A DNA stretch of 44,928 nucleotides, taken from Tritrichomonas foetus. Taxonomy: Eukaryota > Parabasalia > Tritrichomonadida > Tritrichomonadidae. The stretch is from contig MLAK01000940.1 of NCBI GenBank assembly GCA_001839685.1, positions 1-44,928 of the forward strand. Reading direction: 5' to 3'. The notes under the pieces were generated by a model. It searched no databases. It was not told the DNA's origin and saw nothing but the letters and a program-made list of their open reading frames with translations. Positions 1 through 10,769 of this stretch are shown one piece after another. Each line of letters begins with the position of its first letter. Position 1 is the first letter of the stretch. The translations under genes and the position numbers were made by a program.

Positions 1-427
1 GATATCCTTGTATTTTTGAAATGTTTAATTGTTTAATATGCATGAATAGCTATTATTTATTTATTGTAAGAAAGAATAAGCAACATACTATGTAAAATAT
101 CTTTTATATAGGTGAATTTTTTTCATTTTTCGTGAGTTTTCACAATTCAATAATATACTCAAATAAATTCTATAAATACATTCAAATAAAATTAGGAAAT
201 ACATTCAAATATTTGAATAGGATCATAAAAGTTCAGCCCTAAGTATTTCTAAAAGACGTTATTCATTCATCAATATTTTATTTGTGAAAATTTCAAATGT
301 GTCTTCAGAATTTAGAGATCATAATCCGACTTTTTGATAATATATATAGTCGATTTTATTCAATTTTGTAGAATAAGTGATACTAATAAAACATTGAATT
401 TTTCGTATTTTTTTTGGAAAGCTTTCA
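1..427. other. AT-rich intergenic leader
   Basis: No coding region, RNA gene or repeat is recognisable here. The sequence is very AT-rich. The only possible initiator-like TCA near the following gene is at 425-427, immediately before its ATG, so either the leader is essentially absent or the true initiator is different. Confidence 0.6.
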
Positions 428-2464
428 ATGACCCATTTTATTGGAGGCCGTTTCCGTCTTCGTGAAAAAATCGGCAGCGGTAGCTTTGGTGAAATCCACA
501 AAGGCGACGATGTGAAAAGTGGATCGCCAGTCGCAATTAAAATTGAACAATCGACTTGCCCAGTCCCTCAACTCGCAAACGAATCAAAAGCTTATACAGA
601 CCTTGCTGGTGGCGTCAATATTCCCCGCCATTACTTCTTCGGAACAGAACCTACATACAATGCAATGGCGATCGATCTTGAAGGCCCTTCAATTGAAGAC
701 CAATTCAAAAGTGCAGGCGGAAGATTCTCCTTAAAAACGGTGTTGATGCTCGTTGATCAAATGCTTTGCTCAATCGAATTCATACATAAGAAAGGATTCA
801 TCCATCGCGATATAAAACCCGATAATTTCGTATTTGGCTTAAAAAACAAAGAGAATCAAATCTTCGTGATCGATTTCGGATTGGCCAAACATTATCGAAA
901 TATCGATGGAACTCACATTGCCTTCCGTGAACATACTCCATTAACAGGAACTGCAAGATATGCATCCGTGAATTCTTTAAGTGGTGTTGAACAGTCAAGA
1001 AGAGATGATATGGAATCGTTAGCATATATCTGGTTTTATTTATTGAAAGGTTCACTTCCTTGGATGAATGTTTCCACAGGAAATTTACAAGCAAAGTATG
1101 ATAAAATTTGTGCAATTAAAAGAGTGACTACACCTGAAGAACTTTGTAAAGATTTGCCATCAGAATTTGGAACTTATTTAACTCTTATTAAAAAACTTAA
1201 ATTTGATGAAACACCAGATTATGCAAGATACAGGCAAATGTTTCGTGATTTATTCATGAAAAATAACTTTATATATGATTATAAATATGATTGGGTTAAA
1301 TATGAACCGAAAGTTCGAAGCATCAAAAAAGGGCCAGCTCAAAAAACAAAACAGCCAATCAAATTGACATTAAAGCCAGAATCAAAAGCCTCTAAAGAAA
1401 ATTCACCGAAACTTCAGCTTTCAATGGATAAAGCAGTTAGAAGAAAAGTTGCTTCATCAGCAATGAATATTTCACCTAAAAAGTTCGATAATGATAAATC
1501 TAAACAAAAACAAGCACCGCCTCCAATTCCAAACGGATTAAATAGAGCAAACGTTCAAGTAAATCTCATCCAGGTAACAAACGGATCAAATAGTGAAAAA
1601 CCTGAAAACATGCCAAATCAAGTGGAACTTAAATCAGACAATAGCAATGAAAACATTCCAGTAATCATCACAAATAATAGCACAAACTCGAATAAAAACC
1701 TGAATATTAATAAAACCTCAAACAACACTATAACAATTAAGAATAACAACAATAAACCAACAATTACACCAACAATGAATTCTGCAAACAAACCAACTAT
1801 CAACTCCAAACCCACCACATCTTCAACTCCTAGTACTTCCACCAATAATACAGATAAGAATATGAATAAGAATACAAAATTAATTGTAAGTAAGCGACAA
1901 TCGCCACCAATAAATGCTATTCAAGCGAAAACAAAGCCAATAAATAACGTTCCCTCTTCAACAAATAAAAGCCCAACTGTCAATAAGCCACCAATTAACA
2001 CAAATACTAATAAGAATACTAATTCTAATAATATTAATGGAAATCCTAATAAAGTAAGTGCGAATACTAAACCACCTATGAACAATAACAATAGTATAAA
2101 AACCACATTGAATAGCAGTAATGCCAATCGAGCAAGTTCAATGAACAACAAAATCATTACAAAGTCTAATAATCCGAGTGAAAATATGATCATAAATACC
2201 CAAAGTGGAACCAATTCAAATATGAATTCATGCATCAAAGGAAACGCTAATAATCAACCAACATTAAAGACAAACACTCCTCCCAAACCAAACACAACCA
2301 CAAATTCAAATAATAAAGTAAACAATGCTTCGATGAACAAAACAAATGATCCACCAAATAATACAAATAATGCAAACAATCAGACAAAAACAACTAACAA
2401 ACCAATGAAATTAACGATGAGAGTATCAAGTGCAAGTAATATATTACATCGTGTGCGGAAATAA
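428..2464 (+). CDS. CK1-family Ser/Thr protein kinase with Asn-rich tail
   Basis: A 678-aa protein. The N-terminal ~290 residues are a complete casein kinase 1-type kinase: Gly loop GSGSFG (16-21), ATP-anchoring Lys in VAIK (K38), catalytic HRDIKPDN (126-133), DFG (149-151), and the activation-segment motif GTARYASVN that replaces APE in CK1 kinases. All catalytic residues are present, so it should be active. From about residue 300 the protein becomes a basic, then Asn/Thr/Pro/Lys-rich low-complexity tail of ~370 residues with many Asn runs. CK1 kinases act in signalling, trafficking and cell-cycle control, and trichomonads have expanded the family; the substrate cannot be read from the sequence. 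The ATG at 428 gives the expected start just before the kinase fold. No intron is needed. Confidence 0.96.
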   Translation: MTHFIGGRFRLREKIGSGSFGEIHKGDDVKSGSPVAIKIEQSTCPVPQLANESKAYTDLAGGVNIPRHYFFGTEPTYNAMAIDLEGPSIEDQFKSAGGRFSLKTVLMLVDQMLCSIEFIHKKGFIHRDIKPDNFVFGLKNKENQIFVIDFGLAKHYRNIDGTHIAFREHTPLTGTARYASVNSLSGVEQSRRDDMESLAYIWFYLLKGSLPWMNVSTGNLQAKYDKICAIKRVTTPEELCKDLPSEFGTYLTLIKKLKFDETPDYARYRQMFRDLFMKNNFIYDYKYDWVKYEPKVRSIKKGPAQKTKQPIKLTLKPESKASKENSPKLQLSMDKAVRRKVASSAMNISPKKFDNDKSKQKQAPPPIPNGLNRANVQVNLIQVTNGSNSEKPENMPNQVELKSDNSNENIPVIITNNSTNSNKNLNINKTSNNTITIKNNNNKPTITPTMNSANKPTINSKPTTSSTPSTSTNNTDKNMNKNTKLIVSKRQSPPINAIQAKTKPINNVPSSTNKSPTVNKPPINTNTNKNTNSNNINGNPNKVSANTKPPMNNNNSIKTTLNSSNANRASSMNNKIITKSNNPSENMIINTQSGTNSNMNSCIKGNANNQPTLKTNTPPKPNTTTNSNNKVNNASMNKTNDPPNNTNNANNQTKTTNKPMKLTMRVSSASNILHRVRK

Positions 2465-2875
2465 GTGTATTTTGTGTGTAACTTTTTGAATACTTTTTCT
2501 ATGTTAAATTTTCATGAAAATATAAATAAATACTATTTTGCCAATCCAACCACTATTTTTTTTTTTTTTTTTTTTTTTTAATCTTTTATCTACGCTTATG
2601 TATCTTTAGATGAAAGGACAAAAGTGATTTTCTCATCATCAAATTAAATCGCTTTTTTTGGATTTTCAGCATATTGGATAATGAAGATTCTCATAAAATG
2701 TTATTCAACACATGTGGTACTTTCATTATAAGTACTGATGATTGATCTATAAAAAGAATAAAATTTGAGTATTTATATGGTCATAATAGTAAGGCCAAAT
2801 ATATTCTGAAGAAATTGAAAGGATATATGGAAAAGTGTCATTGGTGAAGAAATCTGAAATAGTGGTCAGTGAGCG
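2465..2875. other. Intergenic spacer with 24-nt poly-T run
   Basis: The spacer between two co-directional genes contains an uninterrupted run of 24 T at 2556-2579. No gene is seen. A TCA at 2866-2868, seven bases before the next ATG, is a candidate trichomonad-type initiator. Confidence 0.55.
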
Positions 2876-5800
2876 ATGCTGATTCGCTGTTTTTCCAAAT
2901 TTTACAAATTCTACTACACTATGCGTTCCAGATACTCAGTACCTAATCTCTTAAAGTGGTTATCAATTTTAACATTATTTGCTCAACAAAGCATATTACT
3001 CATTTCATCTTTTCCACCTACTGAAATCTTTTTACTTGATGGTGTAACCTCATTTTGGCATTTTATGGAATCTATTTTGTTATTTCTTCCCTGGATTTTT
3101 GGGACAGAAGATTTTTTATTTGATGCTGTCCTTTTTTTATTGATTCATATTATCTTTCTGATTATTTTATTTTATGGTATTTATTCAATCAATCGAAATC
3201 GGCATACGCAAATGTGGATTTTCATAGTAACTCGATTATTCCAACAATATCTTGTTTTATTTTTTGAATACCCACTTTATTATCGAACCGCTTATTTAAT
3301 AGAAAGAATATTGAATTATCAATTTAATTATTATTATATATTAGCTTTAACGATTGATGTAATTAATATTTTACTGATATTTTTCCATCAATATTTATCA
3401 GCAATATTTTTAATACCTTTCAATTTCGTAATCAAAAGCAAATTTGATATGTATGATGGAAAACATACTTTATTTGCACTATTGATTCGTTTTTTATTTG
3501 CAAATAGTCTTTTTTATCTTTCTTATGCTGATAACATTATTATTATATTTGTTATCATAGCTGTTGCTTTAGCTTTATGTATTGTTTTATTTTCTTTTAG
3601 AGTTTCTACCAAATCATATGTTTCGTTAACAGCACAATTTATTGATTTAGCTCCACTTTTTTCACATCCTTTCATAATGCTTGTAAATTATTGGAAAAAT
3701 GATTGGGCTCATAATTTAGCTTTATTAACTTTACTTTATATTATTTGGGCAATTGTTTTCAATGTTTTTGAAGCAATTATGGCGAAACAGTCAATTAAGG
3801 CATTTGGCCCTTTTATTCGAGATGAATTTTCTGAAGATGAAAATAATGGAATGCCCAAAATATATTTCCAAACAATGACCGCTGTTATTCGATATGTTGC
3901 TAGAAATTATAGTGATCCTGAATGTTTTATTCGTTTTATGAAGACACAAAAACGAACATCATCATCCAAAACAGCTTATACAATGGAGATTTTACGTTTT
4001 TTGGCACTTTTCCCTTCACGTCGTGAGTTTTGCTTGAAAGAGCTAAATGAATTAACAACCAAATCAAATTATAATTCATTTCAAATTTATTTATTCAAAA
4101 AAGCATTAAAATCTATGTTAAATCAATCAACTCCTGCCCAACAGAATATAATTCATTCACTTTATCGATCCTATTTAGTTCATATTCATTTATATTGGAA
4201 AGCAAGACAAGAAAAAAGGTGGAAAGAATGCTTTAAAGAAGGTTTTTATGTATGTTTCTACTTTTTTGAAGTTAGATCAGAAATTCATGCACTTTTATAT
4301 CGATATATATTTGATCCACAAATCCATTTCTTGTATGCTGAGTTTATAATTACTGCTTATGGTGATTTTGAAACATATCAAAGAGAAATCACAATTGCAG
4401 AACAACTTGAAAACGGAAATAGTACAGCAATTGAAGATCCATGGCTTCACCCAATGTCAATATTTAATCCAAGAATATTACAATATTGTGAAACAAAAGA
4501 AGTTAATGTATTGAGTAATTCAAATTCTACATCGAAGAAAGCTTCAACTCCTTTTTCAAGTTTCTTTAATTCTAATGCAGAAAATGCGCATCGTAAAGCA
4601 AAAGGATCTCCTGTAATTACATTTGTCAATCCATCAAAAAGATTAGTCCCACTTTTATTGATTATTCACATGTTATTGCCAGTTTCGCTATGCTTAATGC
4701 TATTCTTCAGTATTTATCCAAAAGAGGTAAAAATTAAAAAACAAGCATCTTTATTATATAACGAAGGTGTAGAAACAACCCAATTTTTCTACAAAGCAGC
4801 ATCTGCTATGTTTTTACCTTATAGCTTATCTAACACTACAAATAATGACAAATGCGCGGAATCTTTCTTTAATTTAACTTTTGATCAAATCAATTTCTAT
4901 AATTCACTTGGTATTTTAAGTAACTTAACAGGGGGAATGGTTTATTCTATATTTCAACTTTCTTCAGAATCGATGCTTGAGAAAATTAATTTGTGTGAAT
5001 TAATATCGGAATTAGATGAAGGATTTACAACCATGACAATTAATCAAATGGCTTTACTCTCGAAATATTTCGATGATGCTGCAAAATCTACTGAAATATT
5101 ATATCAATATTTTTTTGAGAAATATTCAATTGATGGATATTTAATTTTGACTATTATAATAAGTATCATTTTCACATTTATTTCATTTTTGTCAACGTTT
5201 ATTCAATTGATTACAGTTCTTAACGATGACGTGAAAATTGATTATTTAGCATCAACGGAAAGAATTGCTTTACAATTAATGCAAGACAGTAAAAGTGCAT
5301 GGGAAGTATTTCGTAAATCCATTCCAAGTGATGATACTTCAACGGATACTGGATCAATTGTTCATCTTAGTGAAGCAAGCAGCTTATTAAATATTCCAAC
5401 CCTTGATAGACCTCTTCAACGAAACTCAGCTTTTTCGCTTTTAGCGGATCCTAAAGCCAGAAATCATCCTAATACCAATAAATCAGGAAGAATGACAGCT
5501 GCCGTTCCAGGAGTACAAAAAATCCGAGATTTTAGAGATTCATTGAATGAAGTAAAGTTTGGACAACTTGATAGTGGTCATCATGTAACCACTGAAAACA
5601 CTGATGCTGTAAATAGTATTGTCAACAATGATGATATTTCGAATTATATTCATGATGACAACAATACTGAAGGTAACCATCAACTAAACAGTATAACGAG
5701 CAATTTGGGCAGCAACATTATGAACAGTAATATCATGAATACTAATGATGACAATGATAATCATAGTCATTATTCATTTAATTCTAGTCGTGAAGAAAAT

Positions 5801-7468
5801 GAAGAAAATGATGAAATTAATGATGAAATGAATATTGCAAATCAAGCTATTCAAGTTACTGAATGTGAAGCAAATAATGAGTATTGTGTTGTTATCTTTA
5901 TTTTCATTTTACCTACATTGTTAGTAATTTTTATGGCGGCTATTTTGTTAATTCCTGTTTCATTGACAATGAATAAACAACTTGGTAAAGTTGCTGCATT
6001 ACAATCTAATGAAAAAATTGTTCGCTCTACAGTTCAAATCATGAATATAACATGGGGAAAACTTCTTGGAAATAAAATAAATACAACTGAATTAATCTTG
6101 CTTGGTAAAACTATACAATCATATGATAATGAAATAAGTTCAAATTATGTAAAAGAACAATGTTATAGTTTACAAACAGTTATTTGTATCTCAATAGAAA
6201 CTATGATCAATACAATTGCATTTTCATCAGTTTCTACCGAAAAAATAGCTAACCACTATTTACCAATTGCGTATTTATTTGCTCGAAATGCAGTTAAAGT
6301 AGTTTATAACAATATTATTATTGAAATTCGAGATATACAACAATCTAATGGCATTTGTTTCTTAATTATAATTTGTTCTATGATGTTTATGTTCATTGTT
6401 GTTGGTGTTGTTGCTTCACATCATACATTAAATGGTTTTAACTCACTTTATCATTTCCCAGATGATTTCATAAATCCACAGTTTTCAGATAACAAGAAGA
6501 GTGATTTGGATGCAGTTGAGTATTATCCTTCAAATGTTTTAATTATTACATCAATCACTGACACTGACATTATTTATTCAACTAGTGATAATTCTAAGCA
6601 AATTATAAATCGTGGTTTGAATGAAATACTGAGTCAAAAATTAAGTAAATTATTTGTTAAAATTCCAGATAGTGATGATCTTTGTGAGTATATCTTACCT
6701 GATAAAAAGAAAAAAATATTCCGCTATTCACAAGAAAAAGTTGGTTGTTTAACAAAAACTGTTCTTGTTGAAGAAATTTCGACATCAGCAGTTCCATCAA
6801 CACCAACAAATTCAAGAGAGAAATCCTACTCGCAGCGATTGATTGAATATATGCCCACTTTTTTTGCAAAACAATTTGGAGATAATAATATTTCATTATT
6901 TAAATATACCAATTCTTTTGTTGTTTCATGTAGAATGTCAAGTACTTTACCGGCACCAATTATAGATAGGTTCTTTAATAGCTCAAATCATCAAACACAA
7001 AATTATAAATCAGTGAATATAATTAATGTTGATGGTGATATGATCATATTTGCATCATTATCTGATGTTTCACCAATAGTTGTTTCTTTATTTATAAGAG
7101 ACTTAATTAATGATGCAATGACAAATGCAAAAGGAAATCAAGATAATTTTGCTATTTATTCAATATTGATTGATTTAGTTCCACTTTTAACAATTTCAGT
7201 GAATAATCTTGATGAACCATTTATTGAATTTGAACCATCCCCTAATAATTATAGATTTAATCTTTTCCATATGCCAAAAAGTACAATTGGGATCACTGAA
7301 AAAGCTATTGATCAAATTCCATGGATGGCAAATCATTGCTCTGAAATGACAATTGAGAAGAAAGTAGAAAAAATGATGAAAAAGAATTTTGGACAATCAC
7401 AAAAAATTTGGCAACTTCCTTTGAAGAAGTTCAATACAATCTCTGTACTACATTCCCGTGGAAAGTAA
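2876..7468 (+). CDS. Giant polytopic membrane protein with PAS-like and degenerate cyclase-like C-terminus
   Basis: A 1530-aa protein. The first ~310 residues hold several hydrophobic helices. Further membrane segments lie near 590-612, 754-782, 1002-1030 and 1159-1182, with two loop regions between pairs of segments and a long polar Asn/Asp-rich stretch at ~800-1000. After the last segment, a PAS-like region (~1219-1300) leads into a region resembling a class III nucleotidyl cyclase: a YMPTFFAKQF linker (~1324), a VDGDMIIFASL strand where active enzymes have an IGDxYM-type motif (~1382), and FNLFHMPK where they have FEILGPAIN (~1460). Trichomonads encode many multi-TM/PAS/cyclase proteins of this size. 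The first metal-binding Asp motif (FxDIVxFT) reads VVSCRMSS here, and no transition-state Asn/Arg is recognisable, so I expect no catalysis. The cyclase relationship is my reading of spaced motifs, not an alignment result. Confidence 0.85.
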   Translation: MLIRCFSKFYKFYYTMRSRYSVPNLLKWLSILTLFAQQSILLISSFPPTEIFLLDGVTSFWHFMESILLFLPWIFGTEDFLFDAVLFLLIHIIFLIILFYGIYSINRNRHTQMWIFIVTRLFQQYLVLFFEYPLYYRTAYLIERILNYQFNYYYILALTIDVINILLIFFHQYLSAIFLIPFNFVIKSKFDMYDGKHTLFALLIRFLFANSLFYLSYADNIIIIFVIIAVALALCIVLFSFRVSTKSYVSLTAQFIDLAPLFSHPFIMLVNYWKNDWAHNLALLTLLYIIWAIVFNVFEAIMAKQSIKAFGPFIRDEFSEDENNGMPKIYFQTMTAVIRYVARNYSDPECFIRFMKTQKRTSSSKTAYTMEILRFLALFPSRREFCLKELNELTTKSNYNSFQIYLFKKALKSMLNQSTPAQQNIIHSLYRSYLVHIHLYWKARQEKRWKECFKEGFYVCFYFFEVRSEIHALLYRYIFDPQIHFLYAEFIITAYGDFETYQREITIAEQLENGNSTAIEDPWLHPMSIFNPRILQYCETKEVNVLSNSNSTSKKASTPFSSFFNSNAENAHRKAKGSPVITFVNPSKRLVPLLLIIHMLLPVSLCLMLFFSIYPKEVKIKKQASLLYNEGVETTQFFYKAASAMFLPYSLSNTTNNDKCAESFFNLTFDQINFYNSLGILSNLTGGMVYSIFQLSSESMLEKINLCELISELDEGFTTMTINQMALLSKYFDDAAKSTEILYQYFFEKYSIDGYLILTIIISIIFTFISFLSTFIQLITVLNDDVKIDYLASTERIALQLMQDSKSAWEVFRKSIPSDDTSTDTGSIVHLSEASSLLNIPTLDRPLQRNSAFSLLADPKARNHPNTNKSGRMTAAVPGVQKIRDFRDSLNEVKFGQLDSGHHVTTENTDAVNSIVNNDDISNYIHDDNNTEGNHQLNSITSNLGSNIMNSNIMNTNDDNDNHSHYSFNSSREENEENDEINDEMNIANQAIQVTECEANNEYCVVIFIFILPTLLVIFMAAILLIPVSLTMNKQLGKVAALQSNEKIVRSTVQIMNITWGKLLGNKINTTELILLGKTIQSYDNEISSNYVKEQCYSLQTVICISIETMINTIAFSSVSTEKIANHYLPIAYLFARNAVKVVYNNIIIEIRDIQQSNGICFLIIICSMMFMFIVVGVVASHHTLNGFNSLYHFPDDFINPQFSDNKKSDLDAVEYYPSNVLIITSITDTDIIYSTSDNSKQIINRGLNEILSQKLSKLFVKIPDSDDLCEYILPDKKKKIFRYSQEKVGCLTKTVLVEEISTSAVPSTPTNSREKSYSQRLIEYMPTFFAKQFGDNNISLFKYTNSFVVSCRMSSTLPAPIIDRFFNSSNHQTQNYKSVNIINVDGDMIIFASLSDVSPIVVSLFIRDLINDAMTNAKGNQDNFAIYSILIDLVPLLTISVNNLDEPFIEFEPSPNNYRFNLFHMPKSTIGITEKAIDQIPWMANHCSEMTIEKKVEKMMKKNFGQSQKIWQLPLKKFNTISVLHSRGK

Positions 7469-7847
7469 GTAACTTTTACTTTGTTACAATTCTCATCAAC
7501 TTTCATCAACATTTGTAAATAATATATTACGGTTTTGTTTTCATAAAATGTTTTTTTAGCGAATCTTTGTGTAAATATTTTGATATACTTTTCTTTTTTA
7601 AGATCATTGAATTGGATGATTTCTAGGTCACCCATGATTTGTTTCTGAATTGAGAAACATTTTTAAACATCAGCTTCCGTAACAAAGATCTAAAAAACAC
7701 CAAATCCATGGGTAGGGGGTCATGCATGCTTATGGACACGAAAGATGAAAAAGACCACATGGCACACCTATAGATTTTAGAGTAAAAATTAAAAAAATAA
7801 TGAGAAAGTTGAATATTCAATCAATTTACATAATAAAACAAAAACAT
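7469..7847. other. Convergent intergenic region
   Basis: Spacer between the 3' ends of two convergent genes. A locally less AT-rich patch at ~7700-7765 has no supported reading frame and no recognisable RNA fold. Confidence 0.45.
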
Positions 7848-8465
7848 TTAAGGTTTGAGGACTGGTGAAATTGAATCCGTGACGGGAATAATGGTTTCAT
7901 CCTTTGCAACCGGATAGATTCCTTGTCCATCTTCAGAAGTGAAGAATATGGGCAAAGGATCACACGATGGCATTTCTGGTTTTTCATAGTCTATTGATAA
8001 GCTAAAATTATTCCCCTGTACTTCCCTCTCTTTATTTTTATTGTTTTCCGCAACCGCAAGACATAATCTGCGAAAAGATCGAGGCTTCCTTTCGATTTTT
8101 GATAGGAAGACATCTCTTAAACGGGCAGCCTCTCTTGCATTATCTTCGTTGAGTATTAACTGCATCTTTTCGTTAAAGGATTCTGAGTCTTGCGTAATTT
8201 GAAGCCACTTTTGTAACTCTTCATACGTTTTATCTGAATTTGATTTATGAAAAATGACGACAATCGAATCGCCACTTTTCAAACCAGCCGACCTGAATGT
8301 TTGATTCCCGCTCAGTATCGTACCGTTAAATACAAAGTCGATATTATTTATTGTGATGATGCGACGAAGTTCGTTCACGTAAGCACTTGGAGCAACTGAT
8401 AGCTTAACTACATACTTCGAAGGAAGATATATCACAATCGGAATTTTTCTCGTTGATGTACCCAT
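7848..8465 (-). CDS. Ubiquitin-like domain protein, divergent
   Basis: A 205-aa protein. Residues ~7-72 look like a ubiquitin-like beta-grasp fold: a beta hairpin, a helix, then FNGTILSGNQTF, which occupies the place of the ubiquitin FAGKQLEDGRTL turn, followed by a closing strand LKSGDSIVVIF. The remaining ~130 residues are helical (EELQKWLQI to LCLAVAENNK), then a Pro-rich tail. There is no C-terminal GlyGly, so it is not a conjugated modifier; a UBL-bearing adaptor is more likely. The stop codon is followed by A (UAAA), matching the parabasalid poly(A) signal. Function unknown. Confidence 0.8.
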   Translation of the reverse strand: MGTSTRKIPIVIYLPSKYVVKLSVAPSAYVNELRRIITINNIDFVFNGTILSGNQTFRSAGLKSGDSIVVIFHKSNSDKTYEELQKWLQITQDSESFNEKMQLILNEDNAREAARLRDVFLSKIERKPRSFRRLCLAVAENNKNKEREVQGNNFSLSIDYEKPEMPSCDPLPIFFTSEDGQGIYPVAKDETIIPVTDSISPVLKP

Positions 8466-10769
8466 ATGGTGGTCTTTTTATCGAATGCAAAAATTTAATC
8501 CTTCTGTCGTTGAAATTTAAATTTACTAACAAAATTTATCTTTTACGTGAAAAAATGGTGAAATTATTAAGAAGATATTGGTGAATATAGGTAATGTAAA
8601 TCAGATATTATTAGAAAAATTTCATATTTAATTCAAAATTGCAATGAAAAAATAAAATTGTGAAGATTGAAGAGATAATTTTTTCTGAATATTAGTCCGA
8701 ATCTATCTTTAAATTTCCGTGTGTATCGTTGATCATTTCAATTTCCTTTAATATTTAATAGAAATGCTTTATGTATTGTTAGAATTTTGTTTCATTTTCT
8801 GAAATCAAGGTGAAAAAACGTCACTTTTTATGTATAAAGATTTGGTTGGAATTTTATTTATGGTTATCCCAAAATTTCAATACCCATATTTGTGAGAATA
8901 ACGGTACAACAAAAAGAAATATTTCTTCGAAAACGCATATATTTGCTAAAATAATAAGTTTTTAAAAGATTTTCCATCTTTATGGATTTGTAAAAAAAAA
9001 TAACGACACACTCAAAAAGTTACAATTCATCGTAAAATGATTCAAAAAAAAAGTAGTTTGAATGACACAACAACACCAGTATGAGCAACGTTTGGTTGTA
9101 TATTTTATGATCAGCACGTTTGTATTATAAATCGTTGAACTCAAAGAATCTATGACATAGATCTTGGTTTCCCATTTTATCTTCGGTCAAGCAATGTTGG
9201 TAATTTTTATGGCCGTTTACTAATAAATATTTAAATGTAATTTATTTTCACAATTAGGAAATATAATTTATTCAATTATTCAGAATTGCTTCGGAAATGT
9301 TTCTGATATATTTCATAAGAATCTAATGAAAAAGTTTCACTCTATCTTCACACTGGATTCATTACGAATCATTCATACATTGTCTCCCTCACAAGAAAAC
9401 CAATATTCAAAAATGGGGAAAATATACTTTCTCACTTAATAAAGCTCATATTAATTATTTTTCCTGGAAATTTCATGAATTGATTATTATTCACAATATG
9501 AAAAAGTGAGTTTCATCATTCATATCAACTAATTTCATAACATGCATAAATTTTTTATTCTTGTTTAGATTTGAAATGAGATTGACAAATTTTTATTTCC
9601 ATAATCTTTCCAATAATGTGAAAATCGTCATTGTTTCTTTAAAAATAAAAACTTATTTTGTTTCAAAACTCTACACAATGCATATTATTCTGATATATAT
9701 CTTCTATAAATGTATTCCCAATTTGAATGTTCGCATCAACAAATTGTGATTTAAATAATCGAAATGATAGTCAATTATTCCAGATTCCTTGATTAATACT
9801 TTATTAATTTTAATGAATCAATCCTAATTACTTTTTTTCAAAAAAAAAATTACAGTCACTAATTTTATAATCAACTCATCGAACGATTTTTGCGTAAGAA
9901 TAGAGATCGTCAATAAAGTTAATAACTGATGAATGATGATCTCTTTCTTTTTCATTCTCTTTTTATTGATTCAATCTAGTAATTTAGTTCATTCCTTTTT
10001 TCTCATCAGTCGAATTCATCGACTTCAGACTCATTATATCTCGACTCCAATGATTATTTTGAGTAGTTAAAATCTATTTTTTCTTTCTCATGAAGGAAAC
10101 AACTAATGTGAATTTTGATTAACTTGTAGAGATATGTGCTAATTTCAATTGCATCAGGAGAATGACATATTATCGTTATTATTAGTTGTACGAAAAATTG
10201 GGAGGAAAACACAGTTTTAAATATATTAGTTTATTATTTTCATGCCAAAGGTTAAATGCGTAAATAATCTATTCGTTTTTAAGAGATATTGATGTTGATC
10301 CCTAATGAGAATAAATATTCACCTTGGAAAACATATATCATTTTGACTTGTTAATGTTTCATTGATCTTATGATATATATGAATTGTTCTTCTTTCAGTT
10401 TACACAGATCACCCCAATTAATCTATTGTTTATGAAGAGAGAGAAATATGTTTTTAAATAATTGTGTTATATGTAATATATGACCCATAAAAGATGACTT
10501 TCTTAATCCATTTTCACTAGAATTCAATTCATACCCATTACTCATTTTTCTTTCTCTAACAATGATGAAATAAACAAAATAAGAAATCAGAAAGAAATGG
10601 TAAAACTTTTTTTTCTTTCACCTATTTCAACGAATAAACATTCATTTTCATCAGTTGCTCATTCATTTCAATAAAATAGATTTTTTAAAACAAAAAGATT
10701 CGATTGAAGATTTTTTTTTTTTTTTTAATAATAATATTCAGAGCAATGTTTTTTATGATATCAATATAA
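8466..10769. other. 2.3-kb AT-rich intergenic region, no gene found
   Basis: Both strands were read. Open frames up to ~60 codons exist but have AT-driven, low-complexity compositions and no family resemblance. A run of about 18 T lies near 10,710-10,727, just beyond the 3' end of the next gene. No tRNA cloverleaf or B box was recognised. Confidence 0.5.

Noticed and set aside
1618..2238. Hydrophobic minus-strand frames opposite the CK1 tail
   Set aside because: They are the complement of AAT/AAC-rich Asn/Thr codons, which necessarily read as Leu/Val/Ile; shadow of the low-complexity tail.
7460..7480. AAGTAAGTAA at the stop codon, resembling a 5' splice site
   Set aside because: The same 10-mer ends the 14-3-3 gene (~17885). 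Both proteins are complete at the TAA, no downstream exon fits, and the known trichomonad 3' splice motif ACTAACACACAG is not found nearby.
7610..7655. Possible C/D-box snoRNA (GGATGAT ... CTGA)
   Set aside because: Box C deviates from RUGAUGA, there is no terminal stem and no guide complementarity was identified.
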